Source: Sphingomonadales bacterium (GTDB lineage: Bacteria; Bacteroidota; Bacteroidia; UBA7662). Taken from it: a stretch of DNA of 64,000 bases. The notes under the pieces are model-generated. The model searched no databases. It was not told the DNA's origin and worked only from the letters and a program-made list of their open reading frames with translations. The stretch is from assembly GCA_016872215.1 (NCBI GenBank), contig VHAX01000008.1:1-64000 (forward strand), given 5' to 3'. Below are positions 51,698-61,628 of the stretch, piece after piece; the stretch's first letter is position 1; each line of letters starts with the position of its first letter. Position numbers and translations under genes: made by a program.

Positions 51698-53275
51698 ATG
51701 GCACATATCAAGCCAGATGAGATTTCAGCGATTCTCAAAGAGCAACTTTCAGGTTACAAATCAGCCGCTGAGCTGGAAGAAGTAGGAACGGTGGTTCAGG
51801 TGGGTGATGGTATCGCCCGTTTGTATGGCCTCACACGCGTTCAGTCGGGCGAACTTGTGGAGTTCGACCAGGGCGTTCGCGGTGTGGTGCTGAACCTTGA
51901 GGAAGACAATGTAGGGGTCGTTCTTTTGGGCTCGGCTGAGGGTATTAAAGAGGGTGACACAGCCCGGAGAACAGGTTTAATCGCCTCCATTAAAGTGGGT
52001 GAAGGCATGCTGGGTCGCGTGGTGAATACCTTGGGTCAACCCATCGATGGTCGGGGTGTGATAGAAGGCGAATTATTTGAAATGCCGATTGAAAGAAAAG
52101 CCCCCGGGGTTATCTTCCGACAGCCTGTGCACGAACCCTTGCAAACAGGTGTCAAGGCAATCGACTCTATGATTCCGGTGGGTCGTGGGCAGCGAGAGCT
52201 GATTATTGGTGACCGCCAGACGGGAAAGACTGCCATCGCTATCGATACCATCATCAACCAGAAAGAATTCTACGATGCGGGTAAACCCGTTTATTGTATC
52301 TACGTGGCAGTCGGTCAGAAGGCCTCCAACGTGGCACAAATTGCCAAGATTCTCGAGGAAAAGGGCGCCTTGGCCTACACGGTAATCGTAGCAGCCTTCG
52401 CCTCCGATCCCGCACCCCTGCAATTCTATGCACCTATGGCCGGTGCGGCGGTGGGTGAGTTCTTCCGCGATACAGGTCGTCCGGCCCTGATCATCTATGA
52501 TGATTTGTCGAAACAGGCTGTGGCCTACCGTGAAGTTTCCCTCTTGTTGCGTCGCCCTCCAGGACGCGAAGCCTATCCGGGCGATGTATTCTACCTGCAC
52601 AGCCGCCTGCTCGAGCGTGCTTGTAAACTCAACTACAACGACGACATCATTGCCGAAATGAACGATTTGCCGGCTTCTCTAAAGGGCAGAACCAAAGGAG
52701 GCGGATCACTTACAGCCCTGCCGATCATTGAAACACAGGCGGGCGACGTTTCGGCCTATATTCCAACGAATGTAATTTCGATTACAGACGGACAAATATT
52801 TCTGGAGTCGAACCTCTTCAACGCCGGTGTTCGTCCGGCCATCAACGTGGGGATTTCTGTTTCCCGTGTAGGGGGCAACGCCCAAATCAAGTCGATGAAA
52901 AAGGTGGCGGGCACGCTCAAACTCGACCAGGCTCAGTACAGGGAGTTGGAGGCTTTTGCGAAGTTCGGTTCCGACCTTGATGCGGCCACAAAAGCCGTAC
53001 TCGATAAAGGTTCGCGCAACGTGGAAATTCTCAAGCAACCCCAATATGCACCTTTTAGGGTTGAAGAGCAGATTGCAATTCTGTATCTGGGCACCAAAGG
53101 CATTCTCATGGATGTGCCCATAAATCGGGTGAAAGAATTTGAATCGAAATTCCTCGACCTCATGAGGGGCTCGCAGCAGGAAACGCTCGACGCCCTCAGA
53201 GTTGGAAAATATGATGATTCGCTCACTGCGGTGCTCGAAAAGGTGGCCAAAGACCTGAAATTACAGTTCATCTAA
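51698..53275 (+). CDS. atpA: ATP synthase F1 subunit alpha
   Basis: A 525-residue alpha subunit. Walker A GDRQTGKT is at 171-178, and [17 protein letters not shown] carries the catalytic-site Arg contributed to the beta subunit. Length and motifs are standard. It binds nucleotide at the non-catalytic sites. It lies between atpH and atpG (14-base spacer). atpD and atpC do not follow atpG, so the catalytic beta subunit must be encoded elsewhere. Confidence 0.96.
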   Translation: MAHIKPDEISAILKEQLSGYKSAAELEEVGTVVQVGDGIARLYGLTRVQSGELVEFDQGVRGVVLNLEEDNVGVVLLGSAEGIKEGDTARRTGLIASIKVGEGMLGRVVNTLGQPIDGRGVIEGELFEMPIERKAPGVIFRQPVHEPLQTGVKAIDSMIPVGRGQRELIIGDRQTGKTAIAIDTIINQKEFYDAGKPVYCIYVAVGQKASNVAQIAKILEEKGALAYTVIVAAFASDPAPLQFYAPMAGAAVGEFFRDTGRPALIIYDDLSKQAVAYREVSLLLRRPPGREAYPGDVFYLHSRLLERACKLNYNDDIIAEMNDLPASLKGRTKGGGSLTALPIIETQAGDVSAYIPTNVISITDGQIFLESNLFNAGVRPAINVGISVSRVGGNAQIKSMKKVAGTLKLDQAQYRELEAFAKFGSDLDAATKAVLDKGSRNVEILKQPQYAPFRVEEQIAILYLGTKGILMDVPINRVKEFESKFLDLMRGSQQETLDALRVGKYDDSLTAVLEKVAKDLKLQFI

Positions 53276-53289
53276 AGATAAGCGACGGA

Positions 53290-54174
53290 ATGCCTAACCT
53301 CAAGGAAGTTCGTGTTCGGATCGGTTCGGTAATCTCGACACAGCAGATTACCAAGGCTATGAAAATGGTGTCGGCGAGTAAATTGCGCCGTGCCCAGACA
53401 TCCATTCAACAGCTCCGGCCCTACACCAGGAAGTTGTCGGCCGTTATCGACAACCTAAACGCCAGTCTTGAGGGGGAAATCGAATTACCTTTGGCTACTG
53501 ATCGTCAGGTGCAACACCTTGCGGTAGTGGTGGTCACGAGCGACAAAGGCCTGTGTGGTGGTTTCAACGCCAATCTGATCAAAACCGCACGAAAAATTAT
53601 CCAGAACTTCCAGAAACAATCAGGTGGAAAGGGTATGTGCACGGTCATTCCAGTGGGAAAAAAGGGAATGGACTTTTTCCGTAAATCAGACCTGCGGATT
53701 GACACTCGTTTTGTTGGCCTCATACAGCGCCCCTCGTTTGATCAATCGGCCACCCTGGGCACTGCCTTGATGGATGACTTCCTAAATGGCATCTATGATT
53801 CTGTTCAAGTGGTGTATAGCGAATTCAAGAACCCCGTGATTCAATATTATCGTGCGCATACTTTTCTTCCTATGGTGCAGGATTCGGGAGAAACTAGTTC
53901 TGATAAGAAGCGTACCGATTATATTTTGGAGCCCAATGCGGCCCAAATCATTGCCGAGATGATTCCAGCCTACCTGCGTCTTTCCCTGCACCGTGCTATT
54001 CTGGATACCAATGCCTCTGAACATGGTGCGCGGATGACATCGATGGACAAAGCCACCGAGAACGCGGGTGAACTGCTGAAGGGATTGAAATTGCAATACA
54101 ACCGCGCCCGTCAGGCGGCCATCACCACCGAAATCACCGAGATTGTAGGGGGTGCAGCGGCATTAGTCGGGTAA
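53290..54174 (+). CDS. atpG: ATP synthase F1 subunit gamma
   Basis: A 294-residue rotor shaft. The N-terminal helix has VRVRIGSVISTQQITKAMKM, and the C-terminal helix AATTEITEIVGGAAAL is the conserved end, here ITTEITEIVGGAAAL. The middle Rossmann-like domain contains VTSDKGLCGGFNANL. Last gene of the operon: a 235-base gap without a gene follows, before the metalloprotease. Confidence 0.95.
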   Translation: MPNLKEVRVRIGSVISTQQITKAMKMVSASKLRRAQTSIQQLRPYTRKLSAVIDNLNASLEGEIELPLATDRQVQHLAVVVVTSDKGLCGGFNANLIKTARKIIQNFQKQSGGKGMCTVIPVGKKGMDFFRKSDLRIDTRFVGLIQRPSFDQSATLGTALMDDFLNGIYDSVQVVYSEFKNPVIQYYRAHTFLPMVQDSGETSSDKKRTDYILEPNAAQIIAEMIPAYLRLSLHRAILDTNASEHGARMTSMDKATENAGELLKGLKLQYNRARQAAITTEITEIVGGAAALVG

Positions 54175-54409
54175 CGTTTCGTTTCCCGTTAGCGACCCAC
54201 TCCGGGGGCTGGATTTTTGAAATCACTTTTTTTGGTGAGCGGGGTTTCCCTGTATGTTTTCCATATTTGCCCCGTCGAACAAAGTGATTTAATAGATTTT
54301 GTATTGAATTTCTGATTGGAAATCCGGTCTTAACCCTTTGTTTTGCGAAAAAAAACCAGTGCTCTACATCTCGGAAACATCTCCACGTTCGTTCGGTCCG
54401 CCTTCATTG

Positions 54410-57049
54410 ATGAAGCATACATTTAATTTGTCGATATGGTTCTTCCTTTGTTTCTGTGTTGCTTTCTTACCCGATACAGTCGCGCAATCCAAACGAAGAA
54501 ATTCCGACAAACAGCCGGAATTCGCAAAAACAGCCGCGGATTCAAGTATAAAGCGGGAGAAGGGTATAGAAGACAAAATCAAGGCCTGCAGGAAGTTTGA
54601 GGGGTTGTTTATCGTCTATCAGGACACTACCGATGGAAAGTTGTTTCTTCTGGTGAAAGGCGAGCAGCTGAATCGCGACTACATCTACTGGAGTTACGCT
54701 GAAAACGGACCAGTGGGTGCCGGCATGAATAGAGGGTCTTTTCGCTACAATGAACTGATCCGATTGCGCAAATATTTTGACCGGATCGATTTTGAGCTCG
54801 TCAACAACCGCTACTATTTTGATCCGGTAAATCCCCTCAGCCGTAGCGCGGAGGCTAATATTAGTCACGCCCTACTATTGTCCGAAAAAATTGTAGCGCG
54901 CGACGACAGTACCAATCGCTATCTGATTGAGGCAGGCAATTTGTATATCGATGAGAAATTAGATCGCGTACGTCCGCCCAGAACTGATGGTGCGCCGGCA
55001 GGTGTTTTGGGAAACCTCAATAAGGGAAAGTCACGCGTTTTATCGATTCGGAATTACCCCAGGAACACCGATGTGGTGGTGGAACTGGTCTATGACAACC
55101 TCGGTTCTTCTTCCACAGGATCCGACGTGGCCGATAGCCGTTCCGTGTCAGTTCGGCTTCAGCACACCTTCCTCGAGGCTCCGTCGGGCGACTACAAGCC
55201 ACGCCGCGATGACCCACGAATCGGGTTTTTTCTCACCCAGTTTGATGATATGACATCAACCGAATCGGTCAACTACCGCGATTTTATCAATCGATGGCAC
55301 CTGGTCAAAAAGAACCCGGAACTGAAAATCAGCGAACCGGTGGAACCCATTGTTTGGTGGATAGAGAACACCACTCCATTCGAATATCGCCCCATCATCC
55401 GCAAAGCCGCACTTCAGTGGAATTTGGCATTTGAACAAGCCGGGTTCCGCAATGCCATGGAAATCCGGGAGCAGCCTGATACGGCCGATTGGGATGCGGG
55501 CGATCTGCGCTACAACGTGCTCAGGTGGACCTCCTCGCCATTTCCACCCTTCGGAGGCTATGGCCCCAGTTTTGTGGATCCACGGTCGGGACAAATCCTG
55601 GGCGCCGACATCATGCTCGAACAGGTATTCGTGCTGAACAGACTGAAGCAGTCGGATTTGTTTGGCCAATCAGCCGGGGCCGGGGCAAGCCATCAATTGA
55701 ATGACGGACACTACATGCATCGAACGCATGATGGTCGTCCTGCCGGATGTGATTTCGGCCGGTCGCTGCACCAACAAATCATGATGGGCTGGCAGGCGAT
55801 TGAAGGATTGGGGGGCAACGACACACGTAAAAAGCAGTATCTGGAGGAGTCGCTTTATTATTTGGTGATGCATGAATTGGGGCACACCCTTGGGCTTAAC
55901 CACAATATGCGCGCGAGTCAGCTCCACGATCCGGGCGATATCCACAACGCTGAGCGTACCCGTGCCATTGGCCTGTTGGGATCGGTTATGGACTACCCCG
56001 CAGTTAATTTGCATGTCGACACAGCCAGGCAGGGACAGTATTTCACCACAAGGCCGGGGCCATACGACCTATGGGCCATAGAATATGGCTACTCAACTGC
56101 ATTGCCCGATTCTGCCGCGGAAGTGGGTCGGCTCATGAGCATTGCAGCCCGGAGTACCCAAAGGGAATTGGCTTTTGGCAACGATGCCGATGACATGCGT
56201 TCACCGGGAAAGGGTATAGATCCGCGTATTAATGTTGGGGATCTGAGTTCAGATGCCATACAATATGCCGCCGATCGCCTGGCATTGGTTAGGCAGTTGA
56301 CCAGCGGATTGATGCTCAAGCAACGCGAGCGGGGGGAGTCACACCAGAAATTGGTTCAGGCCTACTCCATTTTGGGGACGGAAATGGCTCAGACCGCCTC
56401 TGTGCTGAGTCGCTACATCGGGGGTGTATACATCGACCGTGCTTTCGTAGGCCAGGAAGGGGCTGGTCGTCCTTACAGCCCGGTTCCTGTGTCGGATCAG
56501 AAAAAGGCGTTGGACATCATTTGTGTTCAGCTATTGGGTCCTGATGCATTTCAGCAAGTTGATTCCTTGTATGCCTATCTGCAGATCCAGCGCAGGGGGT
56601 TCAACTTCTTCTCGCAGACAGAGGATCCGAAAATTCACCAGAGGGTTTGGTCGATACAAAAGGCAGCCCTCGATCACCTGCTTCACCCAACAACTATGCA
56701 GCGGCTTGAGGACAGTCGATCCTATGGCAGCGAATGGGGCGGTGCCGATGTACTGGCCAGGATCACTAAATCGGTATATCGCGATGAACCGTTCCGACTC
56801 AATACGTTTCGGCAAAATTTGCAGATGGAGTATTTGTTGATGCTTATTGAGGTGGCTCGCCCCATTGGCATGATGGGTGGTATACAGGGGCCGCGCTATG
56901 GGCAGTTGGCCCGTTCGGCAGCTTTGGCTGAGCTCCTCCGTCTTAGGAAAGAACTCACCCGTCAGGCTGAGCAAGAACCACTTGCGTTGAAAGGACATTT
57001 TGAGGTGCTCAGGTATCGGGTGAGCCGCGCATTGGATCCCCGGAATTAG
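54410..57049 (+). CDS. Exported zinc metalloprotease (metzincin, DUF5117/DUF4953 type)
   Basis: An 879-residue exported protein; the signal peptide is at ~5-26 (LSIWFFLCFCVAFLPDTVAQ). The zinc site HELGHTLGLNHN is at 488-499 with Glu489 as the base, followed ~30 residues later by the Met-turn VMDYPAVN. This HExxHxxGxxH plus Met-turn layout defines metzincins. The flanks (YINRWHLVKKNPELKISEPV-like segment, then IVWWIENTTPFEYRP and FPPFGGYGPSFVDPRSGQI) match the large DUF5117/DUF4953 proteins common in Bacteroidota. Natural substrate unknown. The TTG at 54338 is rejected because ATG 54410 starts the signal. It stands between the atp and cox operons and seems to be a single transcript. Confidence 0.87.
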   Translation: MKHTFNLSIWFFLCFCVAFLPDTVAQSKRRNSDKQPEFAKTAADSSIKREKGIEDKIKACRKFEGLFIVYQDTTDGKLFLLVKGEQLNRDYIYWSYAENGPVGAGMNRGSFRYNELIRLRKYFDRIDFELVNNRYYFDPVNPLSRSAEANISHALLLSEKIVARDDSTNRYLIEAGNLYIDEKLDRVRPPRTDGAPAGVLGNLNKGKSRVLSIRNYPRNTDVVVELVYDNLGSSSTGSDVADSRSVSVRLQHTFLEAPSGDYKPRRDDPRIGFFLTQFDDMTSTESVNYRDFINRWHLVKKNPELKISEPVEPIVWWIENTTPFEYRPIIRKAALQWNLAFEQAGFRNAMEIREQPDTADWDAGDLRYNVLRWTSSPFPPFGGYGPSFVDPRSGQILGADIMLEQVFVLNRLKQSDLFGQSAGAGASHQLNDGHYMHRTHDGRPAGCDFGRSLHQQIMMGWQAIEGLGGNDTRKKQYLEESLYYLVMHELGHTLGLNHNMRASQLHDPGDIHNAERTRAIGLLGSVMDYPAVNLHVDTARQGQYFTTRPGPYDLWAIEYGYSTALPDSAAEVGRLMSIAARSTQRELAFGNDADDMRSPGKGIDPRINVGDLSSDAIQYAADRLALVRQLTSGLMLKQRERGESHQKLVQAYSILGTEMAQTASVLSRYIGGVYIDRAFVGQEGAGRPYSPVPVSDQKKALDIICVQLLGPDAFQQVDSLYAYLQIQRRGFNFFSQTEDPKIHQRVWSIQKAALDHLLHPTTMQRLEDSRSYGSEWGGADVLARITKSVYRDEPFRLNTFRQNLQMEYLLMLIEVARPIGMMGGIQGPRYGQLARSAALAELLRLRKELTRQAEQEPLALKGHFEVLRYRVSRALDPRN

Positions 57050-57161
57050 TCATTTTTTTTGCTTTTTTCGTCTGTTTTTCGGGCTGATTCATTGAGCCTT
57101 TATAGTATATTCGCATCGAGTTTTACACCCGTTTTTATACTTTGTTAAATAGCTCAAACGC

Positions 57162-58601
57162 ATGAAACCGAACAGGTACTTTACCCTAGTTTTTCGTTCT
57201 TTTTTTCTAGTGATGGTCAGTTTGTCGGCAGGAATTTTCCCGCAGGCCCTGAGTGCTCAGCCATCGGGTCAGGAGTTATTTGCCAACAACTGTGCCTCTT
57301 GCCATAAAATTGACCAGCCTATGGCGGGTCCTGCTTTGGGCGGTATCGATAAGCGACGCGATGGGGCTTGGTTGTTGAAGTGGATCCGCAACTCAGCCGC
57401 GGTCATTGCCTCGGGCGATCAATACGCAGTCGATTTATTTAACCAATACAACAAAACCGCTATGCCGGCATATGACTGGTCCGACGAGGAGATCAAATCG
57501 GTGTTGGCTTATATAAAAGAAGAAGAAATTGCCTTGGCCAATAAGCCTAAGGCGGCTGATGGGGGCGATGGCACTGCCTCTTTGGCAGGGGGTGGAGGAC
57601 CAACACGAGGTGAATCGGCGCTGATGATTTTAGCGTTAATCGTTTTTGGCGCGTTGCTTTTGTTTGCGGGTCGTTTGTTGTCGGCGCAGTACCGTCTGCG
57701 CGGCATTCGACTATTCAATTGGAATTCCATCAATGCCGGTCTTTTTGTTGTGTTTTTGGTTGTGGGTATGGCTTTGGTTGGACTTCAATTTGCGCGGTTG
57801 ATGCGCCATACCCTACCTGTGGCGGCTTCTGAACATGGTGTTGTCATCGACCAGATGCTCGTGATTACTTTTTGGATTACTTTTGTGGTATTTGTAATAA
57901 CACACTATATATTATTTGTATATCCATGGATTTACAGAAGAAGGGGCGCGGAAAGCAAGGCTTTGCATTATGCGCACAACGATCGGCTTGAATTCGCATG
58001 GACGATTGTGCCGGCTATAGTGCTCACAGTTTTGATACTTTATGGTACCAAAGTATGGCGTGAAATAACCCAGAGCGAGCCCGGTAAAGACGCTCTTGAA
58101 ATCGAGTTGTTTGCATACCAGTTCGGGTGGCAGGCGCGACTACCTGGATCGGATGGTATGTTGGGCAGACACGATTACCGTTTGATTGGAGCAACCAATT
58201 CTATGGGTATAGACCCTGAAAGTAAGGAGGGGAAAGACGATCTTCTGGTGCCTGAAGTGTACCTTCCTGTCGGAGAGCCCGTTGTTCTGCGTTTGAGAGC
58301 CAGAGATGTGATTCACTCCGCGTATTTGCCACATTTTCGGGTTCAAATGAATGTGGTACCGGGCATGCCCACACAATTTGTGTTCACCCCAACCATCACA
58401 ACCGAGGAGATGCGGGAAAAGATTAATAACTATAATTTCAACTATGTGCTGGCCTGCAACAAGATATGCGGTGTAGCACATTTTAATATGCAGATGAAGT
58501 TTGTGGTGGTCACACGCCCGGAATATGACCAGTGGCTGGCCAGGCAACGAACTTATTTCAAGAGGCCCGAAACACAAACCGCATCTATTCTGTTACCTTA
58601 A
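57162..58601 (+). CDS. Cytochrome c oxidase subunit II with fused N-terminal cytochrome c
   Basis: A 479-residue protein. A signal (~8-32) leads a class I cytochrome c domain with CASCH (44-48) and candidate axial Met101 (AMPAYDW). Three membrane helices follow (~152-170, 190-208, 232-256), then the subunit II part with a further helix (~278-296) and the CuA domain: His385 (VIHSAYLPHF) and CNKICGVAHFNM with Cys432, Cys436, His440 and Met443. All CuA ligands are present. The haem is N-terminal, whereas caa3 oxidases carry it at the C-terminus. It accepts electrons and passes them to subunit I. First gene of the oxidase operon, with a 112-base gap before it. Confidence 0.9.
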   Translation: MKPNRYFTLVFRSFFLVMVSLSAGIFPQALSAQPSGQELFANNCASCHKIDQPMAGPALGGIDKRRDGAWLLKWIRNSAAVIASGDQYAVDLFNQYNKTAMPAYDWSDEEIKSVLAYIKEEEIALANKPKAADGGDGTASLAGGGGPTRGESALMILALIVFGALLLFAGRLLSAQYRLRGIRLFNWNSINAGLFVVFLVVGMALVGLQFARLMRHTLPVAASEHGVVIDQMLVITFWITFVVFVITHYILFVYPWIYRRRGAESKALHYAHNDRLEFAWTIVPAIVLTVLILYGTKVWREITQSEPGKDALEIELFAYQFGWQARLPGSDGMLGRHDYRLIGATNSMGIDPESKEGKDDLLVPEVYLPVGEPVVLRLRARDVIHSAYLPHFRVQMNVVPGMPTQFVFTPTITTEEMREKINNYNFNYVLACNKICGVAHFNMQMKFVVVTRPEYDQWLARQRTYFKRPETQTASILLP

Positions 58602-58620
58602 TAATAGTCAACCAAGCATC

Positions 58621-60531
58621 ATGTCGAACAGCAACCCATCTGCATCAACGGCCCACGGACACAACCACGGGCATGACCATGGTCACCACAAGGATACCTT
58701 CATCACCAAGTATATTTTTTCTCAGGATCACAAGATTATTGCCAAGCAGTACCTGCTTACCGGTATGTTCATGGCTGTTGTGGCCGCGCTTTTGTCGCTC
58801 CTGTTCCGCTTTCAGTTGGGCTGGCCGGAAGACACATTCCCCTGGATGGAGTCTATCCTGGGTGATTGGGCCAAGGGTGGCCGACTGGATCCCGGTTTTT
58901 ACCTGTCATTAGTGACCATGCATGGTACCATCATGGTGTTTTTTGTGCTTACAGCTGGACTAACCGGCACCTTTGCCAACCTGCTCATACCCTTTCAGAT
59001 TGGTGCACGCGATATGGCATCGCCCTTTTTGAATATGTTGAGCGTCTGGATTTTCTTATTATCGACGGTCATCATGCTGCTTTCGCTATTCATCGAAAGC
59101 GGTCCGGCCGCGGCAGGATGGACGATATATCCACCCCTTTCCGCTTTGCCCCAGGCCATGCCTGGATCCGGTTTGGGTATGACGCTCTGGCTAATCAGTA
59201 TGGCCCTGTTCATTGCGTCCTCTTTGATGGCAGCTCTAAACTACATCACGACTATCTTGAATCTCCGTACACCCGGTATGACCATGACCAGGATGCCCCT
59301 TACGATATGGTCTTTTTTCACCACCTCTATTTTGGGTGTACTTTCTTTTCCCGTATTGCTCTCGGCAGTAGTTCTCCTGATTTTTGACCGCAGTTTCGGA
59401 ACGAGTTTCTACCTGAGTGAGATTTTCATAGCCGGTGAAACTCTGAACCGCACCGGGGGTTCACCCATACTTTTCCAGCATTTGTTCTGGTTCTTAGGTC
59501 ACCCTGAAGTGTACATTGTATTGATGCCGGCCCTGGGAATAACCTCGGAGGTCATAGCGACCAATGCCCGTAAGCCGATTTTCGGATACCGCACCATGGT
59601 GGGTTCTCTGCTGGGGATCTCCTTCCTTTCCTTTATCGTTTGGGGTCACCATATGTTTGTGACGGGTATGAACCCATTTTTGGGCAATGTCTTTATGATT
59701 CTGACCCTGGTAATCGCTGTACCCTCTGCGGTCAAGACCTTTAATTACCTCGCTACCTTATGGAAGGGAAATATTAGGTTTACCCCGGGTATATTGTTTG
59801 CAATCGGTTTGGTTTCCTTGTTTATCTCGGGTGGTCTTACCGGCATTTACTTGGGCAATGCAGCACTCGACATCAATTTGCATGATACATACTTTGTGGT
59901 AGCCCACTTCCACCTGGTGATGGGCTCGGCATCACTTTTTGGTATGCTGGCAGGCGTATACCATTGGTATCCCAGAATGTTTGGGCGCATGATGAACGAG
60001 AAGTTGGGTTATCTGCACTTTTGGTTGACCTTCGCTGCCGTTTATATGGTGTTCTTCCCGATGCACTTCATGGGAATTGACGGTGTACCCCGCCGCTATT
60101 ATAATTTTACCGGCTTTGAATATATGGCTGAATGGATGGATCTTAACCGTTTTATCTCTATTTCGGCTATTCTAGGCAGTGCTGCTCAGTTGATTTTCAT
60201 TTGGAATTTCTTCGGTAGTATGCGTTGGGGCAAAAAGGCGCCTATGAATCCTTGGAATTCCAATACGATCGAGTGGACGGCTCCGGTTGAGCATATACAC
60301 GGAAATTGGCCTGGAGAAATTCCCCATGTACATCGGTGGCCCTACGATTACAGCCGCCCAGGTGCACCTAAAGATTTTATTCCGCAAACGGTGAAGGACG
60401 ACGATTTGCCTGAGGAATTGCGCAAACCAGCAATGCAGCCTGCTCCGCAATATGCATCTAAAGAAGCAGTTCCCTCTGAGACATTGTTGTTTGGCCGTTT
60501 GTTGCAGGTATTGGGTATTAGAAAAGCGTAA
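58621..60531 (+). CDS. Cytochrome c oxidase subunit I (A1-type haem-copper oxidase)
   Basis: A 636-residue, roughly 12-helix protein. Haem and CuB ligands are visible: MHGTIMVFFVLT, FWFLGHPEVYIVLMPALG (His, Glu and Tyr of the active site; the Glu marks the A1 subfamily), VWGHHMFVTGM and HDTYFVVAHFHLVM. The N-terminus has an unusual His-rich stretch (HGHNHGHDHGHH, residues 12-23), possibly metal binding. It reduces oxygen to water and pumps protons. ATG 58621 is chosen because the 120 bases of open frame before it lie inside subunit II. Confidence 0.95.
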   Translation: MSNSNPSASTAHGHNHGHDHGHHKDTFITKYIFSQDHKIIAKQYLLTGMFMAVVAALLSLLFRFQLGWPEDTFPWMESILGDWAKGGRLDPGFYLSLVTMHGTIMVFFVLTAGLTGTFANLLIPFQIGARDMASPFLNMLSVWIFLLSTVIMLLSLFIESGPAAAGWTIYPPLSALPQAMPGSGLGMTLWLISMALFIASSLMAALNYITTILNLRTPGMTMTRMPLTIWSFFTTSILGVLSFPVLLSAVVLLIFDRSFGTSFYLSEIFIAGETLNRTGGSPILFQHLFWFLGHPEVYIVLMPALGITSEVIATNARKPIFGYRTMVGSLLGISFLSFIVWGHHMFVTGMNPFLGNVFMILTLVIAVPSAVKTFNYLATLWKGNIRFTPGILFAIGLVSLFISGGLTGIYLGNAALDINLHDTYFVVAHFHLVMGSASLFGMLAGVYHWYPRMFGRMMNEKLGYLHFWLTFAAVYMVFFPMHFMGIDGVPRRYYNFTGFEYMAEWMDLNRFISISAILGSAAQLIFIWNFFGSMRWGKKAPMNPWNSNTIEWTAPVEHIHGNWPGEIPHVHRWPYDYSRPGAPKDFIPQTVKDDDLPEELRKPAMQPAPQYASKEAVPSETLLFGRLLQVLGIRKA

Positions 60532-60548
60532 TTAAGTTTGGTATCGGT

Positions 60549-61628
60549 ATGAGCCAACTATCCGATCGGCGCTCTACCCGTGAAGTCCATCTGACTTTCA
60601 TTCGGGCCAATACTTTAGTGTTGGTCTTGCTCGGCTTGCTCATTTTGGCGGGGGGTATTGTGCGGAGTTCTGGTTCTGGAATGGGTTGCCCGGATTGGCC
60701 CCGTTGTTTTGGCCTGTGGATTCCACCTGTTCAGGAAAATGAGTTACCAGTCGATTATCAGAGTATTTATGCGGACAGAGGTTACGCCGATACTCGATTC
60801 AATGCAGTAAAAACGTGGACCGAGTACTTGAACCGCCTATTGGGAGCATTAACGGGCTTGGCCGTTTTGCTGCATATGATTTTCGCGCTACGTACTTTTT
60901 GGGGTAAAAACAAGTCCGTTGTGGTTTGGTCTTTTGTTGCATTGCTACTCGTAGTGGTACAAGCTGGAGTTGGTGCCTTGGTGGTTATGACTCACCTTCG
61001 CCACGGGGTTGTTACCTTTCATTTTGTATTGGCACTGGCAGTTGTGGCGCTTGTTTTAAAGGCCCGTTATTCCGCTATGCCTCTTAATACTAAGATTCCT
61101 GCTTTCACGGGGAGCCCCTCCACAATTCTACCACTGCGTTGGCAGGCGTGGCTGGTATTGGTTTTGATGTTGGTTCAGATTATTTTGGGGACGCAAGTAC
61201 GGGAGCAGGTTGATGAGTGGGTTCGATTGAGTGGAACAATTTACTTGAACACTTCGGAACTTTTCAGATCCCTGGGATCCGTTTATGAATGGCACCGTAA
61301 TTTTTGGATGGTAGTTTTGATGGCGTCGATCTACCTATTTTATTCCGTGGATCGAAATTTGGGGCCTGGTACGCTCCGAACCTTGGCGTTGGGTGTGTTG
61401 ATCTTGTTGGGGCTACAAGTACTGACGGGTGGACTACTGTCACGCCTTGGTTTGCCTGCCACCCCCCGTGCCCTTCATATCCTGTTTGGGTCCATTTCAT
61501 TTTCCTTGACCATGGCACTAGCTTTTAGGTTAGAGCACGTATTCAGACAAATGCTGAATTCAGCCACAGATCGGTTCAGATCCGATGACCTTACAGCGAA
61601 TCGAAACACAACACAAATCCATGGATAA
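60549..61628 (+). CDS. ctaA: Heme A synthase (CtaA/COX15)
   Basis: A 359-residue, eight-helix membrane protein. LILAGGIVRSSGSGMGCPDW with WPRCFGLWIPP is the COX15 signature of the alphaproteobacterial and mitochondrial type. Repeated helices carry His residues for haem (LNRLLGALTG; MTHLRHGVVTFHFV; YEWHRNFWM). It converts heme O to heme A for subunit I. It starts 17 bases after coxA, and its stop overlaps the start of ctaB by 8 bases. Confidence 0.93.
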   Translation: MSQLSDRRSTREVHLTFIRANTLVLVLLGLLILAGGIVRSSGSGMGCPDWPRCFGLWIPPVQENELPVDYQSIYADRGYADTRFNAVKTWTEYLNRLLGALTGLAVLLHMIFALRTFWGKNKSVVVWSFVALLLVVVQAGVGALVVMTHLRHGVVTFHFVLALAVVALVLKARYSAMPLNTKIPAFTGSPSTILPLRWQAWLVLVLMLVQIILGTQVREQVDEWVRLSGTIYLNTSELFRSLGSVYEWHRNFWMVVLMASIYLFYSVDRNLGPGTLRTLALGVLILLGLQVLTGGLLSRLGLPATPRALHILFGSISFSLTMALAFRLEHVFRQMLNSATDRFRSDDLTANRNTTQIHG

